From Candidatus Aquiluna sp. UB-MaderosW2red (GTDB lineage: Bacteria > Actinomycetota > Actinomycetes > Actinomycetales > Microbacteriaceae), in assembly GCF_900100865.1 (NCBI RefSeq), contig NZ_LT627734.1, forward strand, positions 248,001 through 312,000: a stretch of DNA of 64,000 nucleotides, read 5' to 3'. Both the position numbers and the translations under genes were made by a program. Positions 15,501 through 23,366 of the stretch are shown in pieces (positions within the stretch are counted from its first letter, which is position 1; each line of letters starts with the position of its first letter). A model generated the notes under the pieces. It was given only the letters and a program-made list of their open reading frames with translations. It made no database searches and was not told the DNA's origin.

Positions 15501-16672
15501 GTGAAGGTCGAAACCTTTCTGATTACGAACTCTTTTTAGACCCAAAACCACCCACCCACTTTGGTGTCGGAGCCGTTACTAAGGTTGGAGATTTAGCTAA
15601 GTCCCAAGGGGCAACGAAGGCCCTGATAGTTACAGATTCCTTTTTGGCTAAGTCGGAGATCTTACTAAAGGTCGAAGCTTCACTCAGGGCCAGTGGAATC
15701 TCTGTTCAGGTGTTCGACGGTGTAACGCCGAACCCAACCACAGCTTGCGTGGACGCGGGATCCGATGTTGCAAGGGATTCAGGTTGCGATATTTTGATTG
15801 CGTTGGGCGGGGGATCTTCCATGGATACCGCAAAGGGCGTCTCGCTCGGAGCACTTAACCCGCAACGCGGACTCGGCCTTGACTATAGGACTGAGTTTGA
15901 GCAGCCGGGTTTACCAATCATTGCAATTCCAACCACGGCCGGAACCGGGTCTGAGGTGAATGCTTTTGGAGTTATCACCGATGAGGCCAGCCACACACGC
16001 TTTTATGTTGGACATTCTTCGGCCTTGGCGAAAGCGGCAATCCTTGATCCAGAACTAACTTTGGGCCTGCCTCCAAAATCAACCGCAGCTACCGGCATGG
16101 ACGTATTGGTTCATGCTGTCGAGTCATATATATCAATTAGGTCTAATCCATATTCGGATGGTATTGCGCTAAAGACAATAGAAACCGTGAATCAGTTTCT
16201 TGAAATTGCAGTTAGTGATGGCTCAGATTTAGAAGCCAGATCTCAGATGCTTTTGGCTTCGCACGTGGTCGGAGTTGGTTTCTCACACACCGGTTTGGGC
16301 CTAGTCCACGGGATCGGCCACTCTCTTGGAGGGCACTTCAATATTCCACACGGAGTAGCCCTTTGTTTAGTTCTAGAAGAGACCCTGAAATTCAATCTTT
16401 CTAATTGCACTGTCCGGATGGCACAGATTAGCTTCGCTTTGGGGGTAGGAAGCACTCAATCCGACGACGCAGCAAATGCTTCGGCAAGCATCGAGCGCAT
16501 TGCGGATTTAGTGGAAAAGGTCGGCCTCAAGGCCAGGCTGTCCGATTTTGGAATCACCGCCTCCGATATTCCGATGATTGCTCAGACTGCGGCGATGGAC
16601 GCGGTAACTCTAAACAATCCAATCAATCCCACAGTTCAGCAAATTCAAGAGATTCTAGAAAGAGTGTTATGA
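15497..16672 (+). CDS. Iron-type (group III) alcohol dehydrogenase
   Basis: A 391-residue alcohol dehydrogenase of the iron-activated family. The nucleotide-binding motif is GGGSSMDTAKG. Metal-ligand histidines appear in GMDVLVHAVESY and in GLVHGIGHSLGGHFNIPHG. Family members act on 4-hydroxybutyrate, 1,3-propanediol, lactaldehyde or 3-hydroxypropionate-type substrates. Paired with the SSADH-like gene that follows, a hydroxyacid-to-semialdehyde-to-diacid route is plausible. Both ends overlap the neighbours by 4 nt (ATGA), so it is co-translated with them. Confidence 0.88.
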   Translation: MSEGRNLSDYELFLDPKPPTHFGVGAVTKVGDLAKSQGATKALIVTDSFLAKSEILLKVEASLRASGISVQVFDGVTPNPTTACVDAGSDVARDSGCDILIALGGGSSMDTAKGVSLGALNPQRGLGLDYRTEFEQPGLPIIAIPTTAGTGSEVNAFGVITDEASHTRFYVGHSSALAKAAILDPELTLGLPPKSTAATGMDVLVHAVESYISIRSNPYSDGIALKTIETVNQFLEIAVSDGSDLEARSQMLLASHVVGVGFSHTGLGLVHGIGHSLGGHFNIPHGVALCLVLEETLKFNLSNCTVRMAQISFALGVGSTQSDDAANASASIERIADLVEKVGLKARLSDFGITASDIPMIAQTAAMDAVTLNNPINPTVQQIQEILERVL

Positions 16673-18147
16673 GCATCAGCCAGGCGCAAGAGCAGAGCGT
16701 TTTAGACCTAGTTCCTACCGGCGTATACATTTCGGGAATCTGGCGCGATTCATCGGATGGAAAGACAATCAACGTAGAGGATCCAGCAACCGGGAAGACC
16801 CTGGTAAAAGTCGCCGATGCCTCTTATGAGGATGGCCAAGAGGCAATTAGCGCCGCCCATGAAGCTCAAGAGGCTTGGGGTAGAACCGCACCTCGCTTCC
16901 GGGCAGAGATTCTTCGCTCAGCTTTCGAGAGAGTGACTGAACTCAGTGATGAGTTCGCGACCCTAATGTCCTTAGAGATGGGTAAGCCTTTTGCGGAGGC
17001 CAAGGGTGAGGTTGCCTATGGCAGCGAGTTCCTTAGGTGGTTTTCTGAGGAGGCGGTTCGGGCCTACGGTCGCTATTCAATTGCACCCGATGGCAACAAC
17101 CGAATTATGGTGCTTAAAAAGCCGGTTGGCCCAAGTCTGTTTATCACTCCGTGGAACTTCCCACTGGCGATGGCCACTCGTAAGATTGCGCCTGCGATTG
17201 CTGCCGGTTGCACAATGATTTTGAAGCCCGCCGCCCTTACTCCCCTCACCTCCCTTTTATTTGCCAAGGTTCTCGAAGAAGTCGGACTTCCGAAGGGCGT
17301 CCTGAACATAATCACGACCTCAAGGCCGGGTGAGGTAACTGGCCCAATTATTAAAGACGAGCGACTCAGGAAACTTTCTTTCACTGGCTCAACCCAGGTT
17401 GGCCGAAAATTAATAGCCGATTCCGCGGACCAGGTGTTGAGGGTCTCAATGGAACTTGGTGGTAACGCCCCGCTCTTGGTTTTCGAGGACGCGGACATTG
17501 ATAAGGCGGTTGAGGGGACCATCATCGCGAAGCTTAGAAATATGGGAGAGGCTTGCACCGCCGCTAACCGCATTCTGGTTCACGAATCTATTGCCGCAGA
17601 GTTCTCCCAAAAGCTAGTCAACAAAATGAGCACCCTAAAACTGGCCCGAGGCCTCGAAGAGGGCGCGAATATTGGCCCGCTTATCGAAGAGAAGGCACGC
17701 GTTGCAGTCCACGCGCTAGTGCAGGAGGCTGTGGCAAAGGGGGCAACGGTGCTCACGGGTGGTCAGATTCCGGAGGGTGAAGGATTCTTCTATCCGCCAA
17801 CCGTGCTGACAAACGTCCCAGCCACCGCGAGCATTCTTAGAAACGAAATCTTTGGCCCAGTCGCGCCGATCATAACTTTCAAAGATGAGGCGGAGGCAAT
17901 AGCTATTGCCAACGACACCGAATACGGCCTGGTTGCATATGCCTTTACTAACGATCTAAATCGCGGCCTGCGCTTGGCTGAGAAATTAGAGGTTGGGATG
18001 TTGGGTTTGAACACCGGCCTGGTTTCAAACGCCGCAGCACCTTTTGGTGGTGTGAAATCCTCCGGCATGGGTCGTGAGGGTGGAGCGGAAGGTATCTCCG
18101 AGTACCTGGAAACCGTTTATGTCGGGATTGCTAACCCGATGGCTTAG
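16669..18147 (+). CDS. Succinate-semialdehyde-dehydrogenase-like enzyme (GabD type)
   Basis: A 492-residue aldehyde dehydrogenase of the GabD class. The catalytic Cys is in GEACTAANR, the base Glu in MELGGNAP, the cofactor motif is FTGSTQVGR, and the C-terminal signature is APFGGVKSSGMGREGG. It is expected to oxidise a semialdehyde (succinate or a related 3- or 4-carbon semialdehyde) to the diacid. The N-terminal leader of about 15 residues is longer than in E. coli GabD. It overlaps the alcohol dehydrogenase gene by 4 nt and is the last gene of the coupled set. The GabD lookalike sulfolactaldehyde dehydrogenase is an alternative identity. Confidence 0.87.
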   Translation: MSISQAQEQSVLDLVPTGVYISGIWRDSSDGKTINVEDPATGKTLVKVADASYEDGQEAISAAHEAQEAWGRTAPRFRAEILRSAFERVTELSDEFATLMSLEMGKPFAEAKGEVAYGSEFLRWFSEEAVRAYGRYSIAPDGNNRIMVLKKPVGPSLFITPWNFPLAMATRKIAPAIAAGCTMILKPAALTPLTSLLFAKVLEEVGLPKGVLNIITTSRPGEVTGPIIKDERLRKLSFTGSTQVGRKLIADSADQVLRVSMELGGNAPLLVFEDADIDKAVEGTIIAKLRNMGEACTAANRILVHESIAAEFSQKLVNKMSTLKLARGLEEGANIGPLIEEKARVAVHALVQEAVAKGATVLTGGQIPEGEGFFYPPTVLTNVPATASILRNEIFGPVAPIITFKDEAEAIAIANDTEYGLVAYAFTNDLNRGLRLAEKLEVGMLGLNTGLVSNAAAPFGGVKSSGMGREGGAEGISEYLETVYVGIANPMA

Positions 18148-18162
18148 ACCCGAACAAGGGCC

Positions 18163-18168
18163 TAATCT
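18163..18168 (+). promoter_or_regulatory. -10 box, leaderless ABM gene
   Basis: TAATCT, then TGACAC (6 nt) and ATG 18175. The same hexamer and spacing recur before the prephenate dehydratase and methyltransferase genes. Confidence 0.6.
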
Positions 18169-18174
18169 TGACAC

Positions 18175-18459
18175 ATGCCTAATTGCACGGTGGTCGCCAC
18201 CTTTAGTCCAAAACCTGAGCACCTTCAAGCGGTATCTGAATTTCTCCTTGAGATTGCTAAAGAGGTTAGACAAGAGCCTGGCTGCGAGTACTACGACCTC
18301 TATCAAGAGGTCTCGGGAAGGCTAATGTTCATTGAGGCCTGGGAATCTAGAGAGTTGTGGCAAAACCACAACGATGCCCCGTCGGTGGCAAAGCTGCGTG
18401 CCTTCATTGAAAACAAGCTGCTTGAGCCACTTCTGGTTCAAGAAATGTATCGACTTTAA
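18175..18459 (+). CDS. Antibiotic biosynthesis monooxygenase (ABM)-domain protein
   Basis: A 94-residue dimeric alpha/beta-barrel protein of the ABM/YgiN type: a CTVVATFSPKPEHLQAV strand-helix start, EPGCEYYDLYQE, and FIEAWESRELWQNH with the conserved Trp and His. Members are small quinol oxygenases or haem-type oxygenases, and many have no known substrate. It follows the catabolic operon by 27 nt but has its own TAATCT box 6 nt before ATG 18175, so its link with that pathway is positional only. It converges with the Blh gene. Confidence 0.8.
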   Translation: MPNCTVVATFSPKPEHLQAVSEFLLEIAKEVRQEPGCEYYDLYQEVSGRLMFIEAWESRELWQNHNDAPSVAKLRAFIENKLLEPLLVQEMYRL

Positions 18460-18478
18460 GCTTCGAGCATGCAGAACG

Positions 18479-19456
18479 CTAGTTCGTATTAACCACGGAC
18501 TTTTTCTTAGAAAAGCCCATAGCTTTGGCGTCTAGCCTTGAGGTTAGGGCCATGTGTGGGATCGTGAGTGCCCAAACCACAGCCAATAAGAGCCACAATA
18601 GGTCGGCACCGAGGTCAAAGTTTCCGGTGATGCCCAAAACTACTGTGAATCCAATCACGATGGCTAGTGCTGGAAGCCCTGCCGCCACTGCCAACCAAAA
18701 TGCCCTAAGGGGTTTTTGGCGCTCATGGGCCTTGATAGAGCTAGGAAGTTCTAGGGTCAGCCTGCCGGTGTGTCTAAGCGCGTGCCAAAAACCAAAATAA
18801 AAGGCGAAGGCTACAAGTGGGGGTGCTATCAAGCTAATCGCCAAGAGCGCCGCCAGGTCTATTGCCTCAGCGCGGCGACCCTTGAAGAGCATTACTGAAG
18901 TGACAAATAGATTTAGAGTCACCACCACCCAGAAAAGCTGCTCTGTGATCGGGTTGGCCCAGCCACTAAGAATTGGATTTACAGTCTCGAGTGCCTCGGT
19001 TGACCGCGAGTTCAATAATGGGATAAAGACCGGCGTGAAGCCTGCCGCCAAGGCAAATAAGACCTTCGGAAAGCCAGTTCTATTTGAGCGAGCATCCATC
19101 TCAGAAATAAATGAGGCGTCTCCAATTCCGAAGTGCAATGCGCTGATCAGGACAATCAGTTGAAAACCGATCAGATTATTGGACAAAATGAACCAAATGC
19201 ACAGGCCGGTGACCGTTAGATAGCCAATTAGAAAAAGCGCCATTTTGAAAAATTTAAACTTAGGCACAGTGATCAGGTGGTCAACCGCTCCATGCGGGAT
19301 GCCTATAGCCAGTGCGGTGATGGCTAACACCACCTGCCAGGAAATGCTGTGTGGCAACAAAATATTTAGAGGGATGGAAATAATGATTCCAGCGAAAATG
19401 CTGTATCGGGAGACGGTCCGAAGCTGAACCAATAGCCTTAGTTGAGACTCAAGCAC
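18479..19456 (-). CDS. blh: Brp/Blh-type beta-carotene 15,15'-dioxygenase
   Basis: A 325-residue multi-helix membrane protein with the Blh signature GIPHGAVDH near residue 54 and further His residues (ALHFGIGD, FWHALRHTG) that bind iron. It cleaves beta-carotene into two retinals, the chromophore of microbial rhodopsins. The GTG start at 19454-19456 is supported by a TAGAAT box (19463-19468) exactly 6 nt upstream. It is divergent from the lycopene cyclase genes with only 26 nt between starts, so precursor cyclisation and cleavage are encoded back to back. No rhodopsin gene lies in the window. Family assignment is firm. Confidence 0.9.
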   Translation of the reverse strand: MLESQLRLLVQLRTVSRYSIFAGIIISIPLNILLPHSISWQVVLAITALAIGIPHGAVDHLITVPKFKFFKMALFLIGYLTVTGLCIWFILSNNLIGFQLIVLISALHFGIGDASFISEMDARSNRTGFPKVLFALAAGFTPVFIPLLNSRSTEALETVNPILSGWANPITEQLFWVVVTLNLFVTSVMLFKGRRAEAIDLAALLAISLIAPPLVAFAFYFGFWHALRHTGRLTLELPSSIKAHERQKPLRAFWLAVAAGLPALAIVIGFTVVLGITGNFDLGADLLWLLLAVVWALTIPHMALTSRLDAKAMGFSKKKSVVNTN

Positions 19457-19462
19457 GAGTTG

Positions 19463-19468
19463 ATTCTA
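19463..19468 (-). promoter_or_regulatory. -10 box of the Blh gene
   Basis: On the minus strand TAGAAT is followed by 6 nt and the GTG start. It lies in the 26-nt gap shared with the divergent cyclase gene. Confidence 0.55.
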
Positions 19469-19482
19469 GCCTTGGGAGTAAA

Positions 19483-19833
19483 TTGTTTGGACAGTGGTCC
19501 TACGCAGCAATGCTTTTATTCGTGATCGGCGCTTCCTGGTGGCTTGAGTTGGCGTTCAGGCTTCGAGTTTTGAGAAACCCGAAGCGGCTTTTTTTGACTA
19601 TTGGATTAGTCTCACCCTGGTTTGTGATTTGGGACGCTTATGCAACAGCACAAGGACACTGGTTCTTTGACCGAAGCCTCACTCTGGGTATCTATGGGCC
19701 TTTCGGCCTGCCGCTTGAAGAGTATCTGTTTTTTGTTTTCATTCCAATCGCTGCACTGCTCACCCTCGAGGGAGTCGAGTCGGTAATGCGAACGCTCAAA
19801 AAACTAGCGACTAGAAAAAAGGTGACACCTTGA
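19483..19833 (+). CDS. crtYc: Lycopene cyclase subunit, CrtYc/CrtYe type
   Basis: A 116-residue membrane protein with three helices and the signature FGLPLEEYLFFVFIP of heterodimeric lycopene cyclases. With the next subunit it closes the ring or rings of lycopene (or of a C50 carotenoid precursor) in the membrane. The start TTG 19483 is chosen because GGGAG lies 5-9 nt upstream. The following subunit overlaps by 4 nt. Next to a Blh dioxygenase, beta-carotene formation is the likelier activity, though the family also contains C50 epsilon/beta cyclases. Confidence 0.88.
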   Translation: MFGQWSYAAMLLFVIGASWWLELAFRLRVLRNPKRLFLTIGLVSPWFVIWDAYATAQGHWFFDRSLTLGIYGPFGLPLEEYLFFVFIPIAALLTLEGVESVMRTLKKLATRKKVTP

Positions 19834-20174
19834 GCTACAGCGCCTTGGCAATAATTTCGGTAGTGGTGTCATTATTTCTAGAAGCCAGAGTAATTAGGTC
19901 CGGAATTTTCAAAAGGCCAAGCTTCTACATGGCTTATCTAATCGTGGTTTTCTTTCAGCTTCTCACAAACTCCTACCTGACCTCCAGCGGCATAGTGACC
20001 TATTCACCCGAGGCAATATTTGGCTTTAGAGTCGCAAACGCTCCCGTGGAGGATCTGCTTTTTGGTTTTAGCCTCGTAGTTTTAACGATGGCGGTTTGGG
20101 TTCGCTTATCAAGATTCGGCACTAGTCCAAAAGAAAAAACTAGCTCCTCGTCCGATGAAAAGCAGCATGATTAA
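19830..20174 (+). CDS. crtYd: Lycopene cyclase subunit, CrtYd/CrtYf type
   Basis: A 114-residue membrane protein with three helices and the paired signature VANAPVEDLLFGFSLVV. It is the second half of the heterodimeric lycopene cyclase; neither subunit is active alone in characterised systems. TTG 19830 overlaps the stop of the first subunit (TTGA), so translation is coupled. A polar Lys/Ser/Asp tail of about 20 residues follows the last helix. The small membrane protein at 20178 begins three nt downstream. Confidence 0.88.
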   Translation: MSYSALAIISVVVSLFLEARVIRSGIFKRPSFYMAYLIVVFFQLLTNSYLTSSGIVTYSPEAIFGFRVANAPVEDLLFGFSLVVLTMAVWVRLSRFGTSPKEKTSSSSDEKQHD

Positions 20175-20177
20175 GAC

Positions 20178-20429
20178 ATGGAAGATCTAGCAATCACGGC
20201 AGCCGCGCTCTTTGGCGGTCTCATTTTTTTATCGGTTGTTGATTTGATTCTGGCGGTGCTGGCCAGAAAAAAGGTAATCAAATTCTGGATTGCAATATTG
20301 ATGAACACGGTGCTTGGATTATTGGCAATTTTGGGCATTAGTGTGGCATGGGCGTTGGGCATGGTTCCGTTTGTTGCAGTAGCAGTCTCTTCGATCATAT
20401 TGACTTGGCCTGCCAAACGGAAAAAATAG
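20178..20429 (+). CDS. Small two- or three-helix membrane protein
   Basis: An 83-residue hydrophobic protein with helices at about residues 5-27, 36-56 and 60-77 and a basic tail (AKRKK). I do not recognise a family. It starts with ATG 20178, three nt after the lycopene cyclase subunit, so it should be on the same mRNA. A membrane accessory role in carotenoid or retinal metabolism is possible but only positional. An independent -10 box of the next gene follows at 20468. Confidence 0.55.
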   Translation: MEDLAITAAALFGGLIFLSVVDLILAVLARKKVIKFWIAILMNTVLGLLAILGISVAWALGMVPFVAVAVSSIILTWPAKRKK

Positions 20430-20467
20430 CCGCCAGCATCCGATTGGCGCAACCCACTCAAACCCTT

Positions 20468-20473
20468 TAGTCT
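20468..20473 (+). promoter_or_regulatory. -10 box of the enoyl-CoA hydratase gene
   Basis: TAGTCT followed by 7 nt and ATG 20481. There is no ribosome-binding site. Confidence 0.5.
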
Positions 20474-20480
20474 TTCGGAC

Positions 20481-21260
20481 ATGTCAAATTCGACCAAGAT
20501 AACGCTAGAAACTCGCGGCCATGTTTTGTTGATCGGCCTAAATCGCCCAGACAAACTCAATGCCGCAGATCTTGAAATGCTGCACGCGCTCTCAACGGCT
20601 TACGGTCAGTTGGACAGCGACCCCAGCCTTAGAGTCGGCCTGGTCTACGCCCACGGTGATCACTTCACCGCCGGTCTCGATCTAGTGGATATTGGACCCA
20701 AGATGACGAGCGGGCAACTAAACCTGATTCCAGAGGGTGGCCTTGACCCTTGGGGAATTGCCACAAGGCAAGTATCAAAGCCGGTGGTCATGGCAATTCG
20801 CGGCACTTGCTACACCCTTGGAGTCGAGCTGGCGTTGGTATCTGATGTTGTGGTGGCCGCGGCTGACACAAAATTCGCACAACTCGAAGTAACTCGAGGA
20901 ATCCTGCCCTTTGGCGGCGGTAGTTTTAGGTTTCCTCAAGCAGCCGGTTGGTCTAACGCGATGCGCTATTTACTAACGGGTGATGGTTTTGGGGCTCAGG
21001 ATGCGCATCGATTTAACATCGTGACCGAGGTGGTAGAAGTCGGCCAGGAATTTGATCGAGCATTGGAGTTGGCGACGAAGATTGCAAACCAGGCTCCCTT
21101 GGCTGTGCAGGCAACCCTGGCTTCGGCCCGGGCCGGTGACACCTCAAAGGAGAAGGCCCAGTTGATGCTGAGATTGGGCGAGCTTATGAAATCGAATGAT
21201 GTGATGCGTGGCATGGAGGCTTTCATGACCAAGCGGCCCGCGAAATTCGAGGGTGATTAG
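20481..21260 (+). CDS. Enoyl-CoA hydratase/isomerase-family protein
   Basis: A 259-residue crotonase-fold protein. The oxyanion-hole segments are GDHFTAGLDLVDI and CYTLGVELALVSD, and the second active-site block is EVTRGILPFGGGSFRFP. It would hydrate or isomerise an enoyl-CoA in beta-oxidation. The length is standard. Its own TAGTCT box lies 7 nt before ATG 20481. It precedes the acyl-CoA oxidase, thiolase and FadB-like genes by 145 nt and is probably part of the same fatty-acid pathway, though it may form a separate transcript. Confidence 0.85.
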   Translation: MSNSTKITLETRGHVLLIGLNRPDKLNAADLEMLHALSTAYGQLDSDPSLRVGLVYAHGDHFTAGLDLVDIGPKMTSGQLNLIPEGGLDPWGIATRQVSKPVVMAIRGTCYTLGVELALVSDVVVAAADTKFAQLEVTRGILPFGGGSFRFPQAAGWSNAMRYLLTGDGFGAQDAHRFNIVTEVVEVGQEFDRALELATKIANQAPLAVQATLASARAGDTSKEKAQLMLRLGELMKSNDVMRGMEAFMTKRPAKFEGD

Positions 21261-21404
21261 CTTTTGTGGGTTAGCTGAGAATTTGAGGCTAGTTTTTTGT
21301 AGGTTAACTACAAGACCCTGGGCACAATATTGGCTTTATTGTCTTGACTCACGAAATTTCAGCATTGGCTAGCTTCGTAAGCTTTCTTGTGGCTCACTTA
21401 GGGC

Positions 21405-23366
21405 ATGGATATCAATGCGGACGTTCAATTAGACCAGGCTGAAATTGGCGAAATGATTTTGGGCCGTTGGGCCGAAGTGCGCCGCCATACTCGAAGCGTC
21501 ATCACCCAAAATAAACTATTTAAAATTGAGGGAATGCCCTACGAAAAGCACCGTGAGCGGGTCATGGATCAGCTTCGGGTTCTCGGAAAGGCCGGCGCCA
21601 CCCAGCACGGGTTCCCCGAGTTCGCCGGCGGTAAGGGTGACCCTGGTGGAGGACTGGCCAGCTTCGAGGAGCTTGTGTTTGCAGACCCTTCGCTTCAAAT
21701 CAAATACGGTGTACAGATTGGGCTGTTTAGCTCGGCAATTGGCTACCTGGGCACCGAGTATCACCTGAAGAATCTTTTGCCAGCCGCCATATCCCTTGAG
21801 GTTCCTGGCGCTTTTGCCATGACCGAGACCGGCCATGGCTCGGATGTCGCCTCTATCGGCACCACCGCTACCTATGACTCGGATTCAAAAGAGTTCGTTA
21901 TTCACACGCCAGATCGTCACAGCTATAAGGACTACCTGGGCAACGCGGCAATGCACGGTGAAGCTGCTGTCGTTTTTGCTCAGCTTTATACCGACGGTGA
22001 GAATCAGGGTGTGCACGCTTTTTATGTGCCAATACGCAAAAAGGGCAAGCTATTGCCGGGTGTGGGTTCGCAGGATGATGGTCTCAAAGGTGGGCTGAAC
22101 GGAATCGATAACGGAAGGTTATTTTTCAACCAGGTTCGAGTCCCAAGGCGCAACCTGCTCAACCGTTACGCAGATGTTTTAGAAGACGGCACCTACACCT
22201 CAACAATCGAATCTCCCGGCCGCAGGTTTTTTACCCAGCTTGGAGCTTTGGTTCAGGGTCGAGTCTCACTCACCGGAGCCGTTACCAATGCTCAGAAACT
22301 CGCTCTGGATATCGCGGTTCGCTACAGCGAGGAGCGCAAGCAGTTTCACGGGCCAGATGGTCAAGAAAAGACCCTGATGGATTACGGTCGCCATCAGCGC
22401 CGTCTAATTCCCTTGATTGCCAGAACATATGCTCAAATTTTTATGCACCACGAACTTCTCGAGTCCTTTCACGGGGTCTTTTCGGGAGAGAACGACACCG
22501 ATGAAACCCGCCAGGACCTCGAGACAGTTGCGGCGGCCGGTAAGGCACTCAGCAGTTGGTATGCACTAGAAACCATCCAGCAGTGCCGTGAAGCTTGCGG
22601 TGGCCAAGGTTTTATGGCGGAGCACCGGATGACCGGTTTGCGCGCAGACCTAGATGTGTATGTGACATTCGAGGGCGACAACAACGTTTTGCTACAGCTA
22701 GTTGCCAAAAGGTTATTGGGTGACTACGCCAAGGCGTTCAAGTCACCAGATTTTTCCACCCTTGCGCAATTTGTGGCAGGCCAGGTCGGTGAAGCAACCA
22801 TCAACCGAGGCGGCCTCAGGGGCTTGGCTCAGAACTTGATTGACTTTGGTTCAACAGCCCGTTCGGTTGGGTTTGTGAAGGAGCAAGAGCACCAGCACCA
22901 GCTGCTTACCGACCGAGTCCACACCATGGTTGCAAAGTTGGCAAACGCTCTCAAAGCCGGCGGCAAGGACAAGCTCAAGCAGGCTGAACTCTTCAACCGC
23001 TACCAAAACGACATCATCTTGGCCGCTAAGGCTCATGGCGAATTGATTCTTTGGGAAGCATTCACCGATGCTTTGGGAACCATCAAAGACCAGGACTCCA
23101 AAAAAATCCTAACTTGGCTCAGAGATCTTTATGGCTTCACCATTTTGGAGGAGAACATGGCCTGGTACTTGATTAATGGCCGAATCAGCTCCTCTCGAGC
23201 AGAAGCCATCACCGAATACATTGACACCAGGCTGCTTCCAAGGCTCAGGCCGCACGTTATTAGCTTGGTTGACGCCTTTGAGTTAGATGAGTCTCTAGTT
23301 AGAAGCACGCTGGCCAAAGATGAAGCCGAACGCCGCGCCACAATCAACACCCTAGTGAGGAAATAA
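21405..23366 (+). CDS. Acyl-CoA dehydrogenase/oxidase
   Basis: A 653-residue flavoprotein of the acyl-CoA oxidase type: a long N-terminal helical part, FAMTETGHGSDVASIGT (FAD and acyl binding), ERKQFHGPDGQEKTLMDY, then QCREACGGQGFMAEHR and the catalytic-Glu block TFEGDNNVLLQLVAKRL. It introduces the trans-2 double bond in the first beta-oxidation step. The C-terminal 200 residues form the second oxidase domain, explaining the length relative to 380-residue dehydrogenases. ATG 21405 has no clear ribosome site. The stop shares one base with the thiolase start, so these genes form an operon. Confidence 0.88.
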   Translation: MDINADVQLDQAEIGEMILGRWAEVRRHTRSVITQNKLFKIEGMPYEKHRERVMDQLRVLGKAGATQHGFPEFAGGKGDPGGGLASFEELVFADPSLQIKYGVQIGLFSSAIGYLGTEYHLKNLLPAAISLEVPGAFAMTETGHGSDVASIGTTATYDSDSKEFVIHTPDRHSYKDYLGNAAMHGEAAVVFAQLYTDGENQGVHAFYVPIRKKGKLLPGVGSQDDGLKGGLNGIDNGRLFFNQVRVPRRNLLNRYADVLEDGTYTSTIESPGRRFFTQLGALVQGRVSLTGAVTNAQKLALDIAVRYSEERKQFHGPDGQEKTLMDYGRHQRRLIPLIARTYAQIFMHHELLESFHGVFSGENDTDETRQDLETVAAAGKALSSWYALETIQQCREACGGQGFMAEHRMTGLRADLDVYVTFEGDNNVLLQLVAKRLLGDYAKAFKSPDFSTLAQFVAGQVGEATINRGGLRGLAQNLIDFGSTARSVGFVKEQEHQHQLLTDRVHTMVAKLANALKAGGKDKLKQAELFNRYQNDIILAAKAHGELILWEAFTDALGTIKDQDSKKILTWLRDLYGFTILEENMAWYLINGRISSSRAEAITEYIDTRLLPRLRPHVISLVDAFELDESLVRSTLAKDEAERRATINTLVRK

